Shown: in pieces, positions 9,563 through 18,295 of the stretch
How positions within the stretch are numbered: position 1 is the stretch's first letter
Layout of the letters: the number at the start of each line of letters is the position of its first letter
NCBI GenBank assembly: GCA_045613745.1
Contig: JAZLBP010000001.1
Location: 62,001 to 126,000, forward strand
Source of the DNA: UBA940 sp045613745
GTDB taxonomy: Bacteria > Bacteroidota > Bacteroidia > Bacteroidales > Rikenellaceae
DNA: 64,000 nucleotides
Reading direction: 5' to 3'
Made by a program: the position numbers and the translations under genes
Notes under the pieces: generated by a model
The model's input: the letters and a program-made list of their open reading frames with translations, nothing else
Databases searched by the model: none
What the model was told of the DNA's origin: nothing

Positions 9563-11614
9563 ATGAAAAAAGTACAGATATATGCTTTGATTGCGGCAGC
9601 AATGTTGTCGCTTGGCTCGTGCACCGACACCCCTATCAATGGTGGTGCAGGTGAGGGCACAAACTCGGAAGCTCCCTTCACACGAGGCGAGCTGGTTGTC
9701 AAGTTTACCCCCGAGGTTGCCGAAATGATCGAGAGCACCGAAGGTGTGACCCGCAGTGGCGCCACACGAAGCGGAAATGTCAATGTTGACCAAGTGCTCG
9801 ACATTATCGGCAGCTACCGCTTGGAGCGCGTGTTCCCCGTAGATGCCAAAAACGAGGAGCGCACTCGCGAGTGTGGTCTTCACCAATGGTACATCGTAGG
9901 CTTTGACGCAAGCCAAAAGGAGGGTGACGTAGTTCGCCGCCTATCGGCGCTGGGCGAGGTGCAAAAGGTTGACCTCAACCGCACCGTTAAACGCGCCTAC
10001 AACGCCAAGGCTGTGCCCCTGTCGAAAGAGAAGATGGAGGCTCTCACCGCAGCTCAAACCCGCGCAGTGACCCAAAACGACGAACTGCTGTCGGCTCAAT
10101 GGAACCTCATCAACCGTGGCGATATGTTCGTCAGGGAGGGTGCGGTTAAATCTGTTGAGGGTGCCGACGTTCGTGTCGAGAAGGCTTGGGAGCGTTCGAC
10201 CGGCGACAACTCGGTGGTTGTGGCTGTGTTGGACGAGGGTATCTGGATTCACCACCCCGACTTGGAGGCCAACATCTGGACCAACGAGGACGAGGTGAAC
10301 AGCAAAACAGAGGACAAAGACAATAACGGATATAAAGGTGACTTTCACGGCTACAACTTTGTGAACGACAGCGGTCACATCACTTGGAGCGACCTGTATG
10401 ACTCGGGCCACGGTGCTCACGTTGCAGGCGTTATCTCGGCTGTCAACAACAACGGCATCGGCGTAAGTTCGATTGCAGGTGGCGACGGCTCGGGCAATGG
10501 CGTACGCATTATGGTGTGCCAAATCTTCTCGGGTAATATGGCTACCGACCTCGTTCGTACCATGCGCGCCATCAAGTATGCTGCCGACAACGGCGCAGTG
10601 GTGCTGCAATGTAGCTGGGGTTATGTGTCGGGTGCTGCCAATGCCTATGATTGGGGTGCCGCAGGTTTCGCCACTCAAGAGGAGTGGGAGGCAGGCTCGC
10701 CCTTGGAGAAAGAGGCTTTGGAGTACTTCACCCACAACGCAGGTTCGCCCAACGGCCCCATTGACGGAGGTATCGCAGTGTTCGCTTCGGGTAACGAGAG
10801 CGCTGCTGCGGCAGGTTTCCCCGGCGCTGCCGAGCAATATGTTTCGGTTGCCGCAACCGCTGCTGACTACACCCCCGCGGTTTACACCAACTATGGCCCC
10901 GGTACCACCATTTCGGCTCCCGGTGGCGACCAAGACTACTACTGGGACTACAAAGACGATAACAATATCTATGGCAGCAACTATGGCGAGCTGGGATGTA
11001 TCCTCTCGACTCTGCCTTACCACATCGCCGAGACCGGTTACGGATATATGGAGGGTACCTCGATGGCAACTCCCCACGTTTCGGGTGTAGTAGCGCTGGG
11101 TATCTCGTATGCGGCACAACTGCGCAAGCACTTCACCGCCGAGGAGCTGCAAGAGCTGTTGCACGCTACCGCCGACCCCATTATTGACACATATTGCACT
11201 GGTCGCAAAACATACCACCGCTATGTAGCCGACATCGGCCCGCTCCAACCTATGCAGATGACCCTTTCGGACTATCGCGGCAAGATGGGTTCGGGACAAG
11301 TTGACGCAGCCAAATTCTTGGAGGCCATTGCTGGCGAAGAGGCTGGTGTTGCTATGCGCTTCCCCAACGTATATGTTGCTGTGGAGGGTGCTGTGGCATT
11401 TGCTCCCGCACGTTACTTCCGAGGCGGCGAGAATTTGACCTACACCATCAACATCACCGACGAGGCGATTGCAACCTGCACCTACGAGGGTGGCGTTGCG
11501 CTATTCAAAGGTGTGAAGGCAGGTGCTACCACCGCAACCGTTACCGCAAGCAACGGCGAGCAACACTCGTTCAACATCACCGTGCGTAAAGGCACCGGCA
11601 ACGGTTGGTTGTAA
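9563..11614 (+). CDS. Subtilisin-family (S8) serine protease lipoprotein
   Basis: A surface or periplasmic peptidase of 683 residues. I start it at 9563, because that Met begins a lipoprotein signal (SLGSC, Cys20), whereas the upstream in-frame ATG at 9488 overlaps the previous gene and has no signal. Residues about 40-150 look like an inhibitory prodomain. The catalytic domain shows Asp224 (VVVAVLDEGI), His283 (DSGHGAHVAG), Asn411 of the oxyanion hole (FASGNE) and Ser500 (GTSMATPHVSG). The last 90 residues form a small Ig-like beta domain. It is the only enzyme in this SusCD operon, so it probably cleaves the protein or peptide substrate that the neighbours bind and import. Confidence 0.96.
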   Translation: MKKVQIYALIAAAMLSLGSCTDTPINGGAGEGTNSEAPFTRGELVVKFTPEVAEMIESTEGVTRSGATRSGNVNVDQVLDIIGSYRLERVFPVDAKNEERTRECGLHQWYIVGFDASQKEGDVVRRLSALGEVQKVDLNRTVKRAYNAKAVPLSKEKMEALTAAQTRAVTQNDELLSAQWNLINRGDMFVREGAVKSVEGADVRVEKAWERSTGDNSVVVAVLDEGIWIHHPDLEANIWTNEDEVNSKTEDKDNNGYKGDFHGYNFVNDSGHITWSDLYDSGHGAHVAGVISAVNNNGIGVSSIAGGDGSGNGVRIMVCQIFSGNMATDLVRTMRAIKYAADNGAVVLQCSWGYVSGAANAYDWGAAGFATQEEWEAGSPLEKEALEYFTHNAGSPNGPIDGGIAVFASGNESAAAAGFPGAAEQYVSVAATAADYTPAVYTNYGPGTTISAPGGDQDYYWDYKDDNNIYGSNYGELGCILSTLPYHIAETGYGYMEGTSMATPHVSGVVALGISYAAQLRKHFTAEELQELLHATADPIIDTYCTGRKTYHRYVADIGPLQPMQMTLSDYRGKMGSGQVDAAKFLEAIAGEEAGVAMRFPNVYVAVEGAVAFAPARYFRGGENLTYTINITDEAIATCTYEGGVALFKGVKAGATTATVTASNGEQHSFNITVRKGTGNGWL

Positions 11615-11632
11615 CCACAAGGCCGAGGGCTT

Positions 11633-12406
11633 ATGAGAGCAGGGGCAAAAGAGTGGATTGTGACGGCTGTGTTGATGGCCGTAGCCTGTGTGTCGGAGGT
11701 TTCGGCACAAATCCGCATCGTTCCCCAAGCAAAGCTCGACAGCGTGGCTAATCCTACTCTGGCAGGTCGTGGCGAGATGCTCTTCGCCGAGGGCCGCGTA
11801 GCAGAGTTCGGAACTCTGGCCGAGGAAGCCGAGCCGTGGAGCACAACCCTTCGCTGGACCAACGCGAGCGACAAACCGCTGGTCGTAACCAAAGTGACCA
11901 CAGGATGTAGCTGCGTAAGCGCCGAGCCATCGCGAGGGACGGTGGCCAAAGGCGAGCAGGGATGGATAAAACTAACGTTCAATCCTCGCGGCAGAGTGGG
12001 TGGCGTGGTGCAGAAAGTGTGGATATATACAAACCTTTCGGCCGACAAACCTACCGCCGTCGTTGAACTCCGCGGAAGAGTCACAACCCCTGACACCGAG
12101 CGTGGCTACCCCAAGACTATGGGTGCGCTGCGATTGGGCGCCGAGAGCATAACCCTTGCCGCAGGTGGCAAGACAAGCATAGCGTGCAAAAACGGCGGCA
12201 CACGAGCGCTGCAAATTGTGGCCGACCCTATGCTGTCGTCGCAAGGTGTGACACTCCGCACCGAGCCGAAGATTTTGGCCGCAGGCGCCGAAGGAGTGCT
12301 GATTGTGGAGTGCAACAAAGGTGTCGAGAATCCCGTTCGACTCTATGTCGGAGGCCTCGAACTCCCGCCCCGAGCACGCAAACTCGATGTGGTGATTGCC
12401 GATTAG
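11633..12406 (+). CDS. DUF1573-domain secreted protein
   Basis: A 257-residue exported protein with a signal peptide cleaved after about VSA (no lipobox). Residues about 55-145 carry the DUF1573 signature, WSTTLRWTNASDKPLVV followed by VTTGCSC and then a GWIKLTFNPRGR strand; the GCSC cysteine pair is the family hallmark. DUF1573 proteins are immunoglobulin-like, common in Bacteroidota, and mostly of unknown role. The C-terminal 100 residues are beta-rich and hold two further cysteines (IACKNGG, IVECNKG). It starts 18 bases after the protease gene and may act with it in the envelope. Confidence 0.9.
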   Translation: MRAGAKEWIVTAVLMAVACVSEVSAQIRIVPQAKLDSVANPTLAGRGEMLFAEGRVAEFGTLAEEAEPWSTTLRWTNASDKPLVVTKVTTGCSCVSAEPSRGTVAKGEQGWIKLTFNPRGRVGGVVQKVWIYTNLSADKPTAVVELRGRVTTPDTERGYPKTMGALRLGAESITLAAGGKTSIACKNGGTRALQIVADPMLSSQGVTLRTEPKILAAGAEGVLIVECNKGVENPVRLYVGGLELPPRARKLDVVIAD

Positions 12407-12464
12407 CCCGAGGGCGCACAAGTGAGAATTAACAAAGACGAAAAAATATAGAAAAATATAAAGT

Positions 12465-12935
12465 ATGAAAAATTGGTTGAAAATGATGGCCTTGGCCCTT
12501 GTGTCGTTGGCCGCAGTGAGTTGCAACGAACCCGATTTGGACCCCATCCAGAAGTTGGATGTTACCCCCAACAACATTGCGGGTGAGTGGAAACTCGTTA
12601 AGTTTGAGGGTGCCGACTTGGCTCCGAACAGCTATGTCTATCTCGACCTCCGCCGCCAAGACCGCGAGTTCACCGAGTTCCAAAACGTGAACAACGCCTA
12701 TGGCACCGCGCGCACAGGTGTTTACTACATCTACACCGACGAGACCCACGGTGCAGTGATTCGTGGCCAATACGACTATGGTATGGGCAGCTGGAACTAC
12801 CGCTACAAGGTTACATTGTACAGCGACACTATGGTTTGGACCGCCATTAACGACGAGTCGGTTGTGTGCGTCTATGAGCGCTGCGAAATCCCCGCTGAAA
12901 TCGCCGCCCTCGCCCCCGCCGAGAATGACAAATAG
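12465..12935 (+). CDS. Small lipocalin-like lipoprotein
   Basis: A 156-residue lipoprotein (AAVSC, Cys20). After a short linker the segment IAGEWKLVKFEG near residue 38 is the usual first strand of lipocalin-like domains in Bacteroidota, followed by further short strands (YKVTLYSDTMVWTA). No ligand can be predicted. It is the last gene of the plus-strand operon: a strong terminator hairpin begins 20 bases after the stop codon. Function unknown; the call rests on fold resemblance only. Confidence 0.72.
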   Translation: MKNWLKMMALALVSLAAVSCNEPDLDPIQKLDVTPNNIAGEWKLVKFEGADLAPNSYVYLDLRRQDREFTEFQNVNNAYGTARTGVYYIYTDETHGAVIRGQYDYGMGSWNYRYKVTLYSDTMVWTAINDESVVCVYERCEIPAEIAALAPAENDK

Positions 12936-12954
12936 TAGTCCGACATCACAACAC

Positions 12955-12992
12955 AAAAGCGCGACAGCCACCTATGGTTGTCGCGCTTTTTC
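12955..12992. terminator. Bidirectional rho-independent terminator
   Basis: A 16-bp stem begins AAAAGCGCGACA and ends TGTCGCGCTTTT around a four-base loop, with a T run on the plus strand and an A run giving a T run on the minus strand. It separates the plus-strand lipoprotein operon from the converging minus-strand kinase gene and can serve both. Confidence 0.9.
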
Positions 12993-13034
12993 TATCTACG
13001 GCACAAACGGGATTTGTGGGGCGCTCTATTTGAT

Positions 13035-14081
13035 TTACTTGGTCGGGGCAAGGCGATGTGCCACACCGCGCAGAAGACCGAAATACGCGCCGTTTTTGCG
13101 AACAATATCATCCCACAAGGGCGGCTCGACCACAACACCCTCGGAAGTTTGCAATCCCCAGCCATAGCGGCCGCGATAGGTAGTACACTCGGAGGTGGGG
13201 AATTCGGTGCGATGAATAAATATTTCGGCAAGGCTCTCCATTTCGGGGAAGGCGCCACACAGCAGTTCACACAGCCTCAGGCCGCGCGCGTCACCCACGC
13301 GGGCAAACATTGCGCACATACTCTCAAAGCTCTCAGAGCCGCGCACAAAACACTCGTCACGCCACGGGAAAACATCCGACACACGCACACCCGCGTCGGC
13401 AGTCAGCGCGTGCAGAGCAAGAGCTATGCGTGCCAGCGCCCAATCGTCCACACTCTTGGAGTCCATCGCAAGGGTGCGTTGCGGGTGGTTGTAGCCCGCA
13501 GTTCCGAGTTCACTGCGCGGAGTGGTCATCGCAGGCACAAATGCCGCATCGAAGTCGATAAGTTGCAGGCCATTGTCCGAAACCAAGATGTTGTCGGGTT
13601 TGAGGTCGCCGTGTGCCCAGCGTTGCGACAGCAGCCACGAGGCAAGCGAGTCGAACTCATCACACAGCGCACAAAGCTCCTCCGTGCGGCCCTCTATTCG
13701 CAGTTCCGTAACCCTTCGGTCGAGAGGAACGCCCTCAATCCACGGAGTGACAAGCACATCAACAGCCAGAGTGTTCTCGCCCTGAAACAGAGTAAGTCCC
13801 TCGGCATAAAACTCGCCTAACATACCCCACGGCGCAACATCGGCCTCACGCAGCAGAGCATAGACCTCGGCACGTCGCGGTTGGTGGTCGCGATAGCACT
13901 TGACGGCCACGCCCCTACCCTCGGGGTCTTCGGCACGGAACACAACGGAGTTGCCACCACAAACGAAATCAAGACCGCCAAAAGCGGTCTTGACAAATCG
14001 GAGGTCGGCACCCGCAGGGAAGCACGCGACTCCCACCATAAGTGACGACACATAGTTCCGTATATAGGGAACTGTCTGCAT
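13035..14081 (-). CDS. Serine/threonine protein kinase-like protein with C-terminal WG-type segment
   Basis: A 348-residue soluble protein with a Hanks-type kinase fold: a degenerate glycine loop (VCGGNSVVFRA), the ATP lysine in VAVK (Lys61), the catalytic loop HGDLKPDN (157-164) and the metal-binding IDFD (175-178, Asp in place of the Gly of DFG). All key catalytic residues are present, so it may be active. The last 45 residues (YGWGLQTSEGVVVEPPLWDDI) look like a WG repeat. It starts 6 bases after the DAHP synthase stop codon, so it is very probably transcribed with the aromatic amino-acid operon. Its target is unknown. A related layout occurs in the WG-repeat protein at 26853. Confidence 0.85.
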   Translation of the reverse strand: MQTVPYIRNYVSSLMVGVACFPAGADLRFVKTAFGGLDFVCGGNSVVFRAEDPEGRGVAVKCYRDHQPRRAEVYALLREADVAPWGMLGEFYAEGLTLFQGENTLAVDVLVTPWIEGVPLDRRVTELRIEGRTEELCALCDEFDSLASWLLSQRWAHGDLKPDNILVSDNGLQLIDFDAAFVPAMTTPRSELGTAGYNHPQRTLAMDSKSVDDWALARIALALHALTADAGVRVSDVFPWRDECFVRGSESFESMCAMFARVGDARGLRLCELLCGAFPEMESLAEIFIHRTEFPTSECTTYRGRYGWGLQTSEGVVVEPPLWDDIVRKNGAYFGLLRGVAHRLAPTK

Positions 14082-14087
14082 CTCGGT

Positions 14088-15155
14088 TTACTTGTTCATA
14101 ATAGCGTTTTGGCGGCTGATACTCTCGATGTGGATAGCCTCCAAGACGGTCTTGACAAACTCCTCGCTCAGGTTGAACTTGGGCGCTTGCGACAGGATAC
14201 GGTCGCGGATTGAGCCCCAACGGTTGCTTTGGAGGATTGCCACGTCGTTTTGTTTTTTAACCTCACCAATCTTCTCGCAAATCTCCATACGGCGGCCCAG
14301 CAGTTCGAACAACTCCGAGTCGATTTGGTCGATTTCGTTACGCAGCAGGTTGAGCGATTGTTGGAACTCGGGGCAGTCGGCGGTAGCATTACGCCAGTTG
14401 ACGTTACGCACCAAGTGCTCCAAATGTTCGGGCTCCAGCTGTTGTTTTGCGTCGCTCCAAGCCACGCTGGGGTCGATGTGGCTCTCGATGATAAGGCCAT
14501 CGTAGCGCAGGTCGGCAGCGGTTTGCGAAATCTCGCCCAGGTAGTCGCGGCAACCGCAGATGTGCGAGGGGTCGCAAATCATCATCATCTCGGGGAAGCG
14601 GCTACGCATCTCCAAAATCATATGCCACATAGGTGCATTGCGATACTTCGAGTGGCCAAAGTACGAGAAACCGCGGTGGATAAGACCGATGTTCTCGATG
14701 GGGATACCCACGTTCACAAAACGATTTACGGCACCTGCCCACAGAGCGATATCGGGGTTCATAGGGTTTTTAATCAGAATCTTGACATCGGTACCTTTCA
14801 CCGCCTCGGCAACCTCCTGCACAGCAAAGGGCGACACCGTTGTACGCGCGCCAAGCCACAGCATATCCACACCAAAAGCAAGTGCGCTCTCGACGTGTTT
14901 CTCCGAAGCTACCTCGGTAGCGATGGGAAGACCTGTAAGTCTTTTGGCCTCGGCCATCCAAGCCAGACCGGGAAGTCCGACACCCTCGAAAGTGCCGGGT
15001 TGGGTGCGGGGTTTCCAAATACCTGCACGCAGAACATCAACCACGCCTGTCGCTGCCAGACGAACACAAGTGTCGAGGGTTTGCTCACGAGTTTCGGCAC
15101 TACAAGGACCCGCTATAATCAAAGGACGTTTTGCTCCCAAGGTGAAACTACTCAT
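14088..15155 (-). CDS. aroA: Bifunctional DAHP synthase / chorismate mutase
   Basis: A 355-residue cytoplasmic enzyme. Residues about 1-255 are a DAHP synthase of the KDO8P-synthase-like type (IIAGPCSAE, VLRAGIWKPRT, LIKNPMNPD, IHRGFS, CDPSHI), which joins phosphoenolpyruvate and erythrose-4-phosphate at the entry of the shikimate pathway. Residues about 265-350 are an AroQ-type chorismate mutase (LRNEIDQIDSELFELLGRRM, then IGEVKKQ), making prephenate. Such fusions are common in Bacteroidota and let the mutase tune synthase feedback. It lies between tyrA and the kinase gene in the operon. The symbol varies in the literature (aroA, aroF, aroG). Confidence 0.95.
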   Translation of the reverse strand: MSSFTLGAKRPLIIAGPCSAETREQTLDTCVRLAATGVVDVLRAGIWKPRTQPGTFEGVGLPGLAWMAEAKRLTGLPIATEVASEKHVESALAFGVDMLWLGARTTVSPFAVQEVAEAVKGTDVKILIKNPMNPDIALWAGAVNRFVNVGIPIENIGLIHRGFSYFGHSKYRNAPMWHMILEMRSRFPEMMMICDPSHICGCRDYLGEISQTAADLRYDGLIIESHIDPSVAWSDAKQQLEPEHLEHLVRNVNWRNATADCPEFQQSLNLLRNEIDQIDSELFELLGRRMEICEKIGEVKKQNDVAILQSNRWGSIRDRILSQAPKFNLSEEFVKTVLEAIHIESISRQNAIMNK

Positions 15156-15180
15156 TGTTCTTTTTTAGTTTAAGTTGGCT

Positions 15181-16026
15181 CTATTTAAGTATGCGTTTGA
15201 TGGTGTTGGCTCTATCCATAGCCTCGCGCAAACCATCAACGTCGTCGCGCTCAATCATACGGCGCATAATCTGCAATTGGTGGATATGTTCGCGCAACAC
15301 ATCCAACACGTTGTATTTGTTTTCGAGAAGAATCGGCACCCAAGTGGAAGCCGACGATTTGGCCAATCGAACGGTACTCTCGAAACCACCGCCCGCCAAA
15401 TCAAAGATATGTTCCTCCTCGCGCTCCTTCTCCAATACGGTGAGTGCCAGAGCAAACGAGGTGATGTGCGAGATGTGCGACACATAGGCTGTGTGAAGGT
15501 CGTGCTCCTCGGCGCCCATATAGATAATCTTCATATCCAGCGCGCGATACAACTCCTCGACCATCTGCACAGCGTCGGCATCGCTTCGCTCGCGTTCGCA
15601 CACAACCACAACACGTCCCGCAAAAGCGTCGCGTCGGGCTGCGTCGGGACCGCTGTGCTCGGTACCCCACATAGGGTGCGTGGTCACAAGGCGTCCGCGA
15701 TTGCGATGCATACTCACCAGCTCACACAACTCCTGTTTGGTCGAACCGACATCCATAACCACCTGACCCTCACCTACTTTATTGAGCAGTTTGGTAACGA
15801 TGGTGGGTACGGTGTTCACAGGTGTTGCCACAGCGATGAGCTCACATTCGGCCGCAGCCTTGTCGAGCGAAACAATCTCGTCGACAAGGCCAAGGTCCAA
15901 TGCTCGTGCGGCGTGCAGTTCGGAGTTCTCGACACCCCACACACGTTCGGCCAGCCCCAAGCGTTTGAGCGCCAAGGCGAGCGAACCTCCGATGAGGCCT
16001 GTTCCTACTACTGCTGCCGTTTTCAT
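15181..16026 (-). CDS. tyrA: Prephenate dehydrogenase
   Basis: A 281-residue enzyme that oxidises prephenate to 4-hydroxyphenylpyruvate for tyrosine synthesis. The N-terminus has a Rossmann NAD(P) motif (VVGTGLIGGSLALALKRLGL), followed by VMDVGSTKQ and the catalytic-region histidine in THPMWGTEHSG. The C-terminal helical domain is complete (HITSFALALTVL, and GGGFESTVRLAKSS). Length is standard for a single-domain TyrA without an ACT domain. It is the third gene of the attenuator-controlled aromatic operon, 25 bases before the DAHP synthase gene. Confidence 0.95.
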   Translation of the reverse strand: MKTAAVVGTGLIGGSLALALKRLGLAERVWGVENSELHAARALDLGLVDEIVSLDKAAAECELIAVATPVNTVPTIVTKLLNKVGEGQVVMDVGSTKQELCELVSMHRNRGRLVTTHPMWGTEHSGPDAARRDAFAGRVVVVCERERSDADAVQMVEELYRALDMKIIYMGAEEHDLHTAYVSHISHITSFALALTVLEKEREEEHIFDLAGGGFESTVRLAKSSASTWVPILLENKYNVLDVLREHIHQLQIMRRMIERDDVDGLREAMDRANTIKRILK

Positions 16027-16067
16027 TTCTTTTAATTATTACTCCAATTTCTTGGAACGTATTCTTT

Positions 16068-17246
16068 TTACTTTTTGAGTTGTGTCTTGATTTTATTCGC
16101 AGCCTTTGCGAGCAACTCTGCGGTAACGCACAACGAAATACGGATGTTGCGTTTACCCTCGCTACCGAAGATACCACCGGGGGTTACGAATACGTCGCAC
16201 TCGGCCAGCACTTTGTCCGAGAACTCGAAGCAGTCGCCCTCAAACCACTCGGGAACCTCTGCCCAGATGAACAGACCCGCTTGGTCTTTGATGTAGTTAC
16301 AGCCGAGAGCATCCAACAGCTCGTAGCCATATTTCTCGCGCTCGTAGTAAGTTTTGTTCAACTCCGAGAACCACTCGTCGCCGAGGCTCAACGCCTCAAC
16401 CGAAGCAGCTTGCAGGGGGTAGAACATACCCGAGTCCATATTGCTCTTGAAGCGGAGGATGTCGCTAATCCAGTCGGCACGACCTACAACAACACCAACA
16501 CGCCAGCCGGCCATACTGTGACCTTTCGACAGCGAGTTCATCTCCAAAGCAACATCTTTTGCGCCCTCGATGTCGAGGATGCTCAGGTATTGGTTGTTAC
16601 GAACGAAGCTATAGGGGTTGTCGTGAATCAGCATAATGTTGTGTTTAGCAGCGAAAGCTACCAATTTCTCGAACAACTCGCGGGTTGCGTGAGTACCTGT
16701 GGGCATATTGGGGTAGTTGACAAACATCAGCTTAACGCCATCCAGACCGGCAGCCTCAATCTCCTCGAAATCGGGCAGGTAACCGTTCTCTTTTTTGAGT
16801 TTGTAGTCAACAGCGATACCACCAGCCAAGGTAACACCCGAACGATAGGTGGGGTAACCGGGGTTGGGAATAAGAGCCTTGTCGCCTTTGCTCAGGTAGG
16901 TCATACAGATGTGTACGATACCCTCTTTCGAGCCAAGCAGGGGAAGAACCTCGCTTTTGGGGTCAAGAGTTACGTTGTACCATTTTTTGTACCAGTCGGC
17001 GAATGCGCCACGCAACAGGGCGGTACCATTGTAGGGTTGGTAAGCGTGTACCTCGGGACGCTCGGCCTCTTTGGCCAGACGCTCGATAACGCTTGCAGCA
17101 GGGGGCATATCGGGGCTACCGATACCGAGAGCCACGATGTCGCGGCCTTGCTCGCGAAGTTCAGCAATCTCACGGTTCTTTTTCGAGAAGTAGTACTCCT
17201 TAATCGAATCGAGTCTGTCTGCGGGTTTGATTTCCACTTTTGCCAT
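16068..17246 (-). CDS. PLP-dependent aminotransferase of the aromatic operon (class I/II)
   Basis: A 392-residue fold-type I aminotransferase. It shows ALGIGSPDMPPAASV and the YQPYNGTALLRGAFADWY substrate-loop region, the PLP-contacting NYPNMPTG and DNPYSF, and the Schiff-base lysine in LSKGHSMAGWRVG. The sequence is close to the LL-diaminopimelate/aspartate aminotransferase subgroup. Its place between pheA and tyrA suggests it transaminates phenylpyruvate and 4-hydroxyphenylpyruvate to phenylalanine and tyrosine. The assignment to aromatic substrates comes from context, not from residues I can check. Confidence 0.9.
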   Translation of the reverse strand: MAKVEIKPADRLDSIKEYYFSKKNREIAELREQGRDIVALGIGSPDMPPAASVIERLAKEAERPEVHAYQPYNGTALLRGAFADWYKKWYNVTLDPKSEVLPLLGSKEGIVHICMTYLSKGDKALIPNPGYPTYRSGVTLAGGIAVDYKLKKENGYLPDFEEIEAAGLDGVKLMFVNYPNMPTGTHATRELFEKLVAFAAKHNIMLIHDNPYSFVRNNQYLSILDIEGAKDVALEMNSLSKGHSMAGWRVGVVVGRADWISDILRFKSNMDSGMFYPLQAASVEALSLGDEWFSELNKTYYEREKYGYELLDALGCNYIKDQAGLFIWAEVPEWFEGDCFEFSDKVLAECDVFVTPGGIFGSEGKRNIRISLCVTAELLAKAANKIKTQLKK

Positions 17247-17283
17247 AAAAATGTTTGTGTTTAAGGTGTTAATATATTTGTTG

Positions 17284-18111
17284 TTAATTCAATCCGTTGT
17301 GATAGACGCCATAGACGTGTACCTCGGAGGTGGCGGCTTGCAGGCGCGCCAAGTTCTCGAAGTAGAGGTCGAGGTTGTCGAACTCCAAATCGACGTGGAA
17401 CATATAGTGCCACGGCTCGCTGGGCACGGGATACGACTGCAACTTGGTCATATTGACATCCGAAAAGGTTTGCAGCGCAGCAATCAGTGCTCCGGGGCGG
17501 TTGTCGGCCTTGAAGTATAGCGACGCCTTGTTGGCATCGGGCGCCATCTTGTTGTCGCGGCGTTTGAGCACCATAAAACGAGTATAGTTCTTTTTGATGG
17601 TGTTAATCTCGGGCTGGATAATCTCCAAACCAAACAGCTCAGCCGCAAGGGTGCTCGCAATGGCCGCCTTGTGGGGGTTGCCCTCTTCGGCCAGACGTTT
17701 GGCACTCAACGCGGTATCCTCGCTCTCGACCAATTTCCACGACGGGTGCGAATCCAAGAAATCGACACATTGCAACAGCGCCATAGGGTGCGACTCAACC
17801 TCGGTGATTTGATCGAGGGTCACGCCCGGCAACACCATAAGGTTTTGCACGATGGGCAGATAGACCTCGCCACTGACCTGAACGTCCTCGTCTTGGAGGA
17901 TTCCGTAGTTGGCGATAATTGAGCCTGCAATTGAGTTTTCGATGGCCATCACTCCGTAGTCGGCCTCGCCATTCTTTACTTTGCGGGCCACCTCGCGGAA
18001 AGTATCGCAGGGCAGAGTCTCGATGTTGGTACCGAAGAACTTGTGTGCCACGATTTGGTGAAAACAACCTTCGTATCCTTGAATTGCTATTTTAAGTTTT
18101 TGCGTTATCAT
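17284..18111 (-). CDS. pheA: Prephenate dehydratase with ACT domain
   Basis: Converts prephenate to phenylpyruvate. I start it at 18111 (MITQKLKIAIQGYEGC, 275 residues), because the upstream ATG at 18129 lies inside the arm of the attenuator hairpin. Visible motifs are IAIQGYEGCFH, the dehydratase-domain GVMAIENSIAGSI, and the TRFMVL end. A C-terminal ACT regulatory domain (about 195-270) holds PGALIAALQTFSDVNMTKLQS with the typical ESRP-equivalent segment altered to VPSEPW. No fused chorismate mutase is present; that activity is on the DAHP synthase. First structural gene of the operon. Confidence 0.94.
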   Translation of the reverse strand: MITQKLKIAIQGYEGCFHQIVAHKFFGTNIETLPCDTFREVARKVKNGEADYGVMAIENSIAGSIIANYGILQDEDVQVSGEVYLPIVQNLMVLPGVTLDQITEVESHPMALLQCVDFLDSHPSWKLVESEDTALSAKRLAEEGNPHKAAIASTLAAELFGLEIIQPEINTIKKNYTRFMVLKRRDNKMAPDANKASLYFKADNRPGALIAALQTFSDVNMTKLQSYPVPSEPWHYMFHVDLEFDNLDLYFENLARLQAATSEVHVYGVYHNGLN

Positions 18112-18116
18112 ATTGT

Positions 18117-18157
18117 AAAAAAATCCCAACCTAATTTGAGGAATTAAGGTCGGGATT
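18117..18157 (-). terminator. Attenuator terminator in the pheA leader
   Basis: Read on the minus strand, an 11-bp stem (AATCCCGACCT pairing with AGGTTGGGATT, one G-T pair) is extended by a short inner TAATT/AATTA helix and followed by seven Ts (18117-18123). The T run ends six bases before the pheA start codon, so the hairpin can stop transcription just before the structural genes. Confidence 0.88.
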
Positions 18158-18184
18158 ATTTTGTATATCTGTCATATTCTCGTT

Positions 18185-18253
18185 TTAGCATAGCGCTACC
18201 CGACCGCTCGCGCAGTAAAATTGGTAGTACTTATAAAACGGCGAATATGTCAT
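18185..18253 (-). CDS. Aromatic operon leader peptide (attenuation)
   Basis: A 22-codon reading frame upstream of pheA encodes MTYSPFYKYYQFYCASGRVA and two more residues before TAA. Five Tyr and two Phe codons lie within codons 3-13, far above expectation. Codons 17-19 (GGTCGGG, 18199-18205) are exactly complementary to CCCGACC in the 5' arm of the downstream terminator (18148-18154), so a ribosome stalled at the Tyr/Phe codons would leave GGTCGGG free to form an antiterminator. This is the classic layout of translation-coupled attenuation. Start codon usage is inferred; there is no Shine-Dalgarno site, as expected in this phylum. Confidence 0.85.
   Translation of the reverse strand: MTYSPFYKYYQFYCASGRVALC
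18199..18205 (-). promoter_or_regulatory. Antiterminator arm of the pheA attenuator
   Basis: The heptamer GGTCGGG inside leader codons 17-19 is a perfect complement of CCCGACC at 18148-18154, the 5' arm of the terminator. The two pairings are mutually exclusive, which would make expression depend on ribosome position on the leader. Confidence 0.7.
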
Positions 18254-18295
18254 AGTGCCTCGTAATTAAAGTGTGTCTGACGATTTGTCTGAATG

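Noticed and set aside
14229..15173. Long plus-strand open frames antisense to the aromatic operon
   Set aside because: The minus-strand genes here have clear enzyme motifs; the plus frames are shadow frames with no domain pattern.
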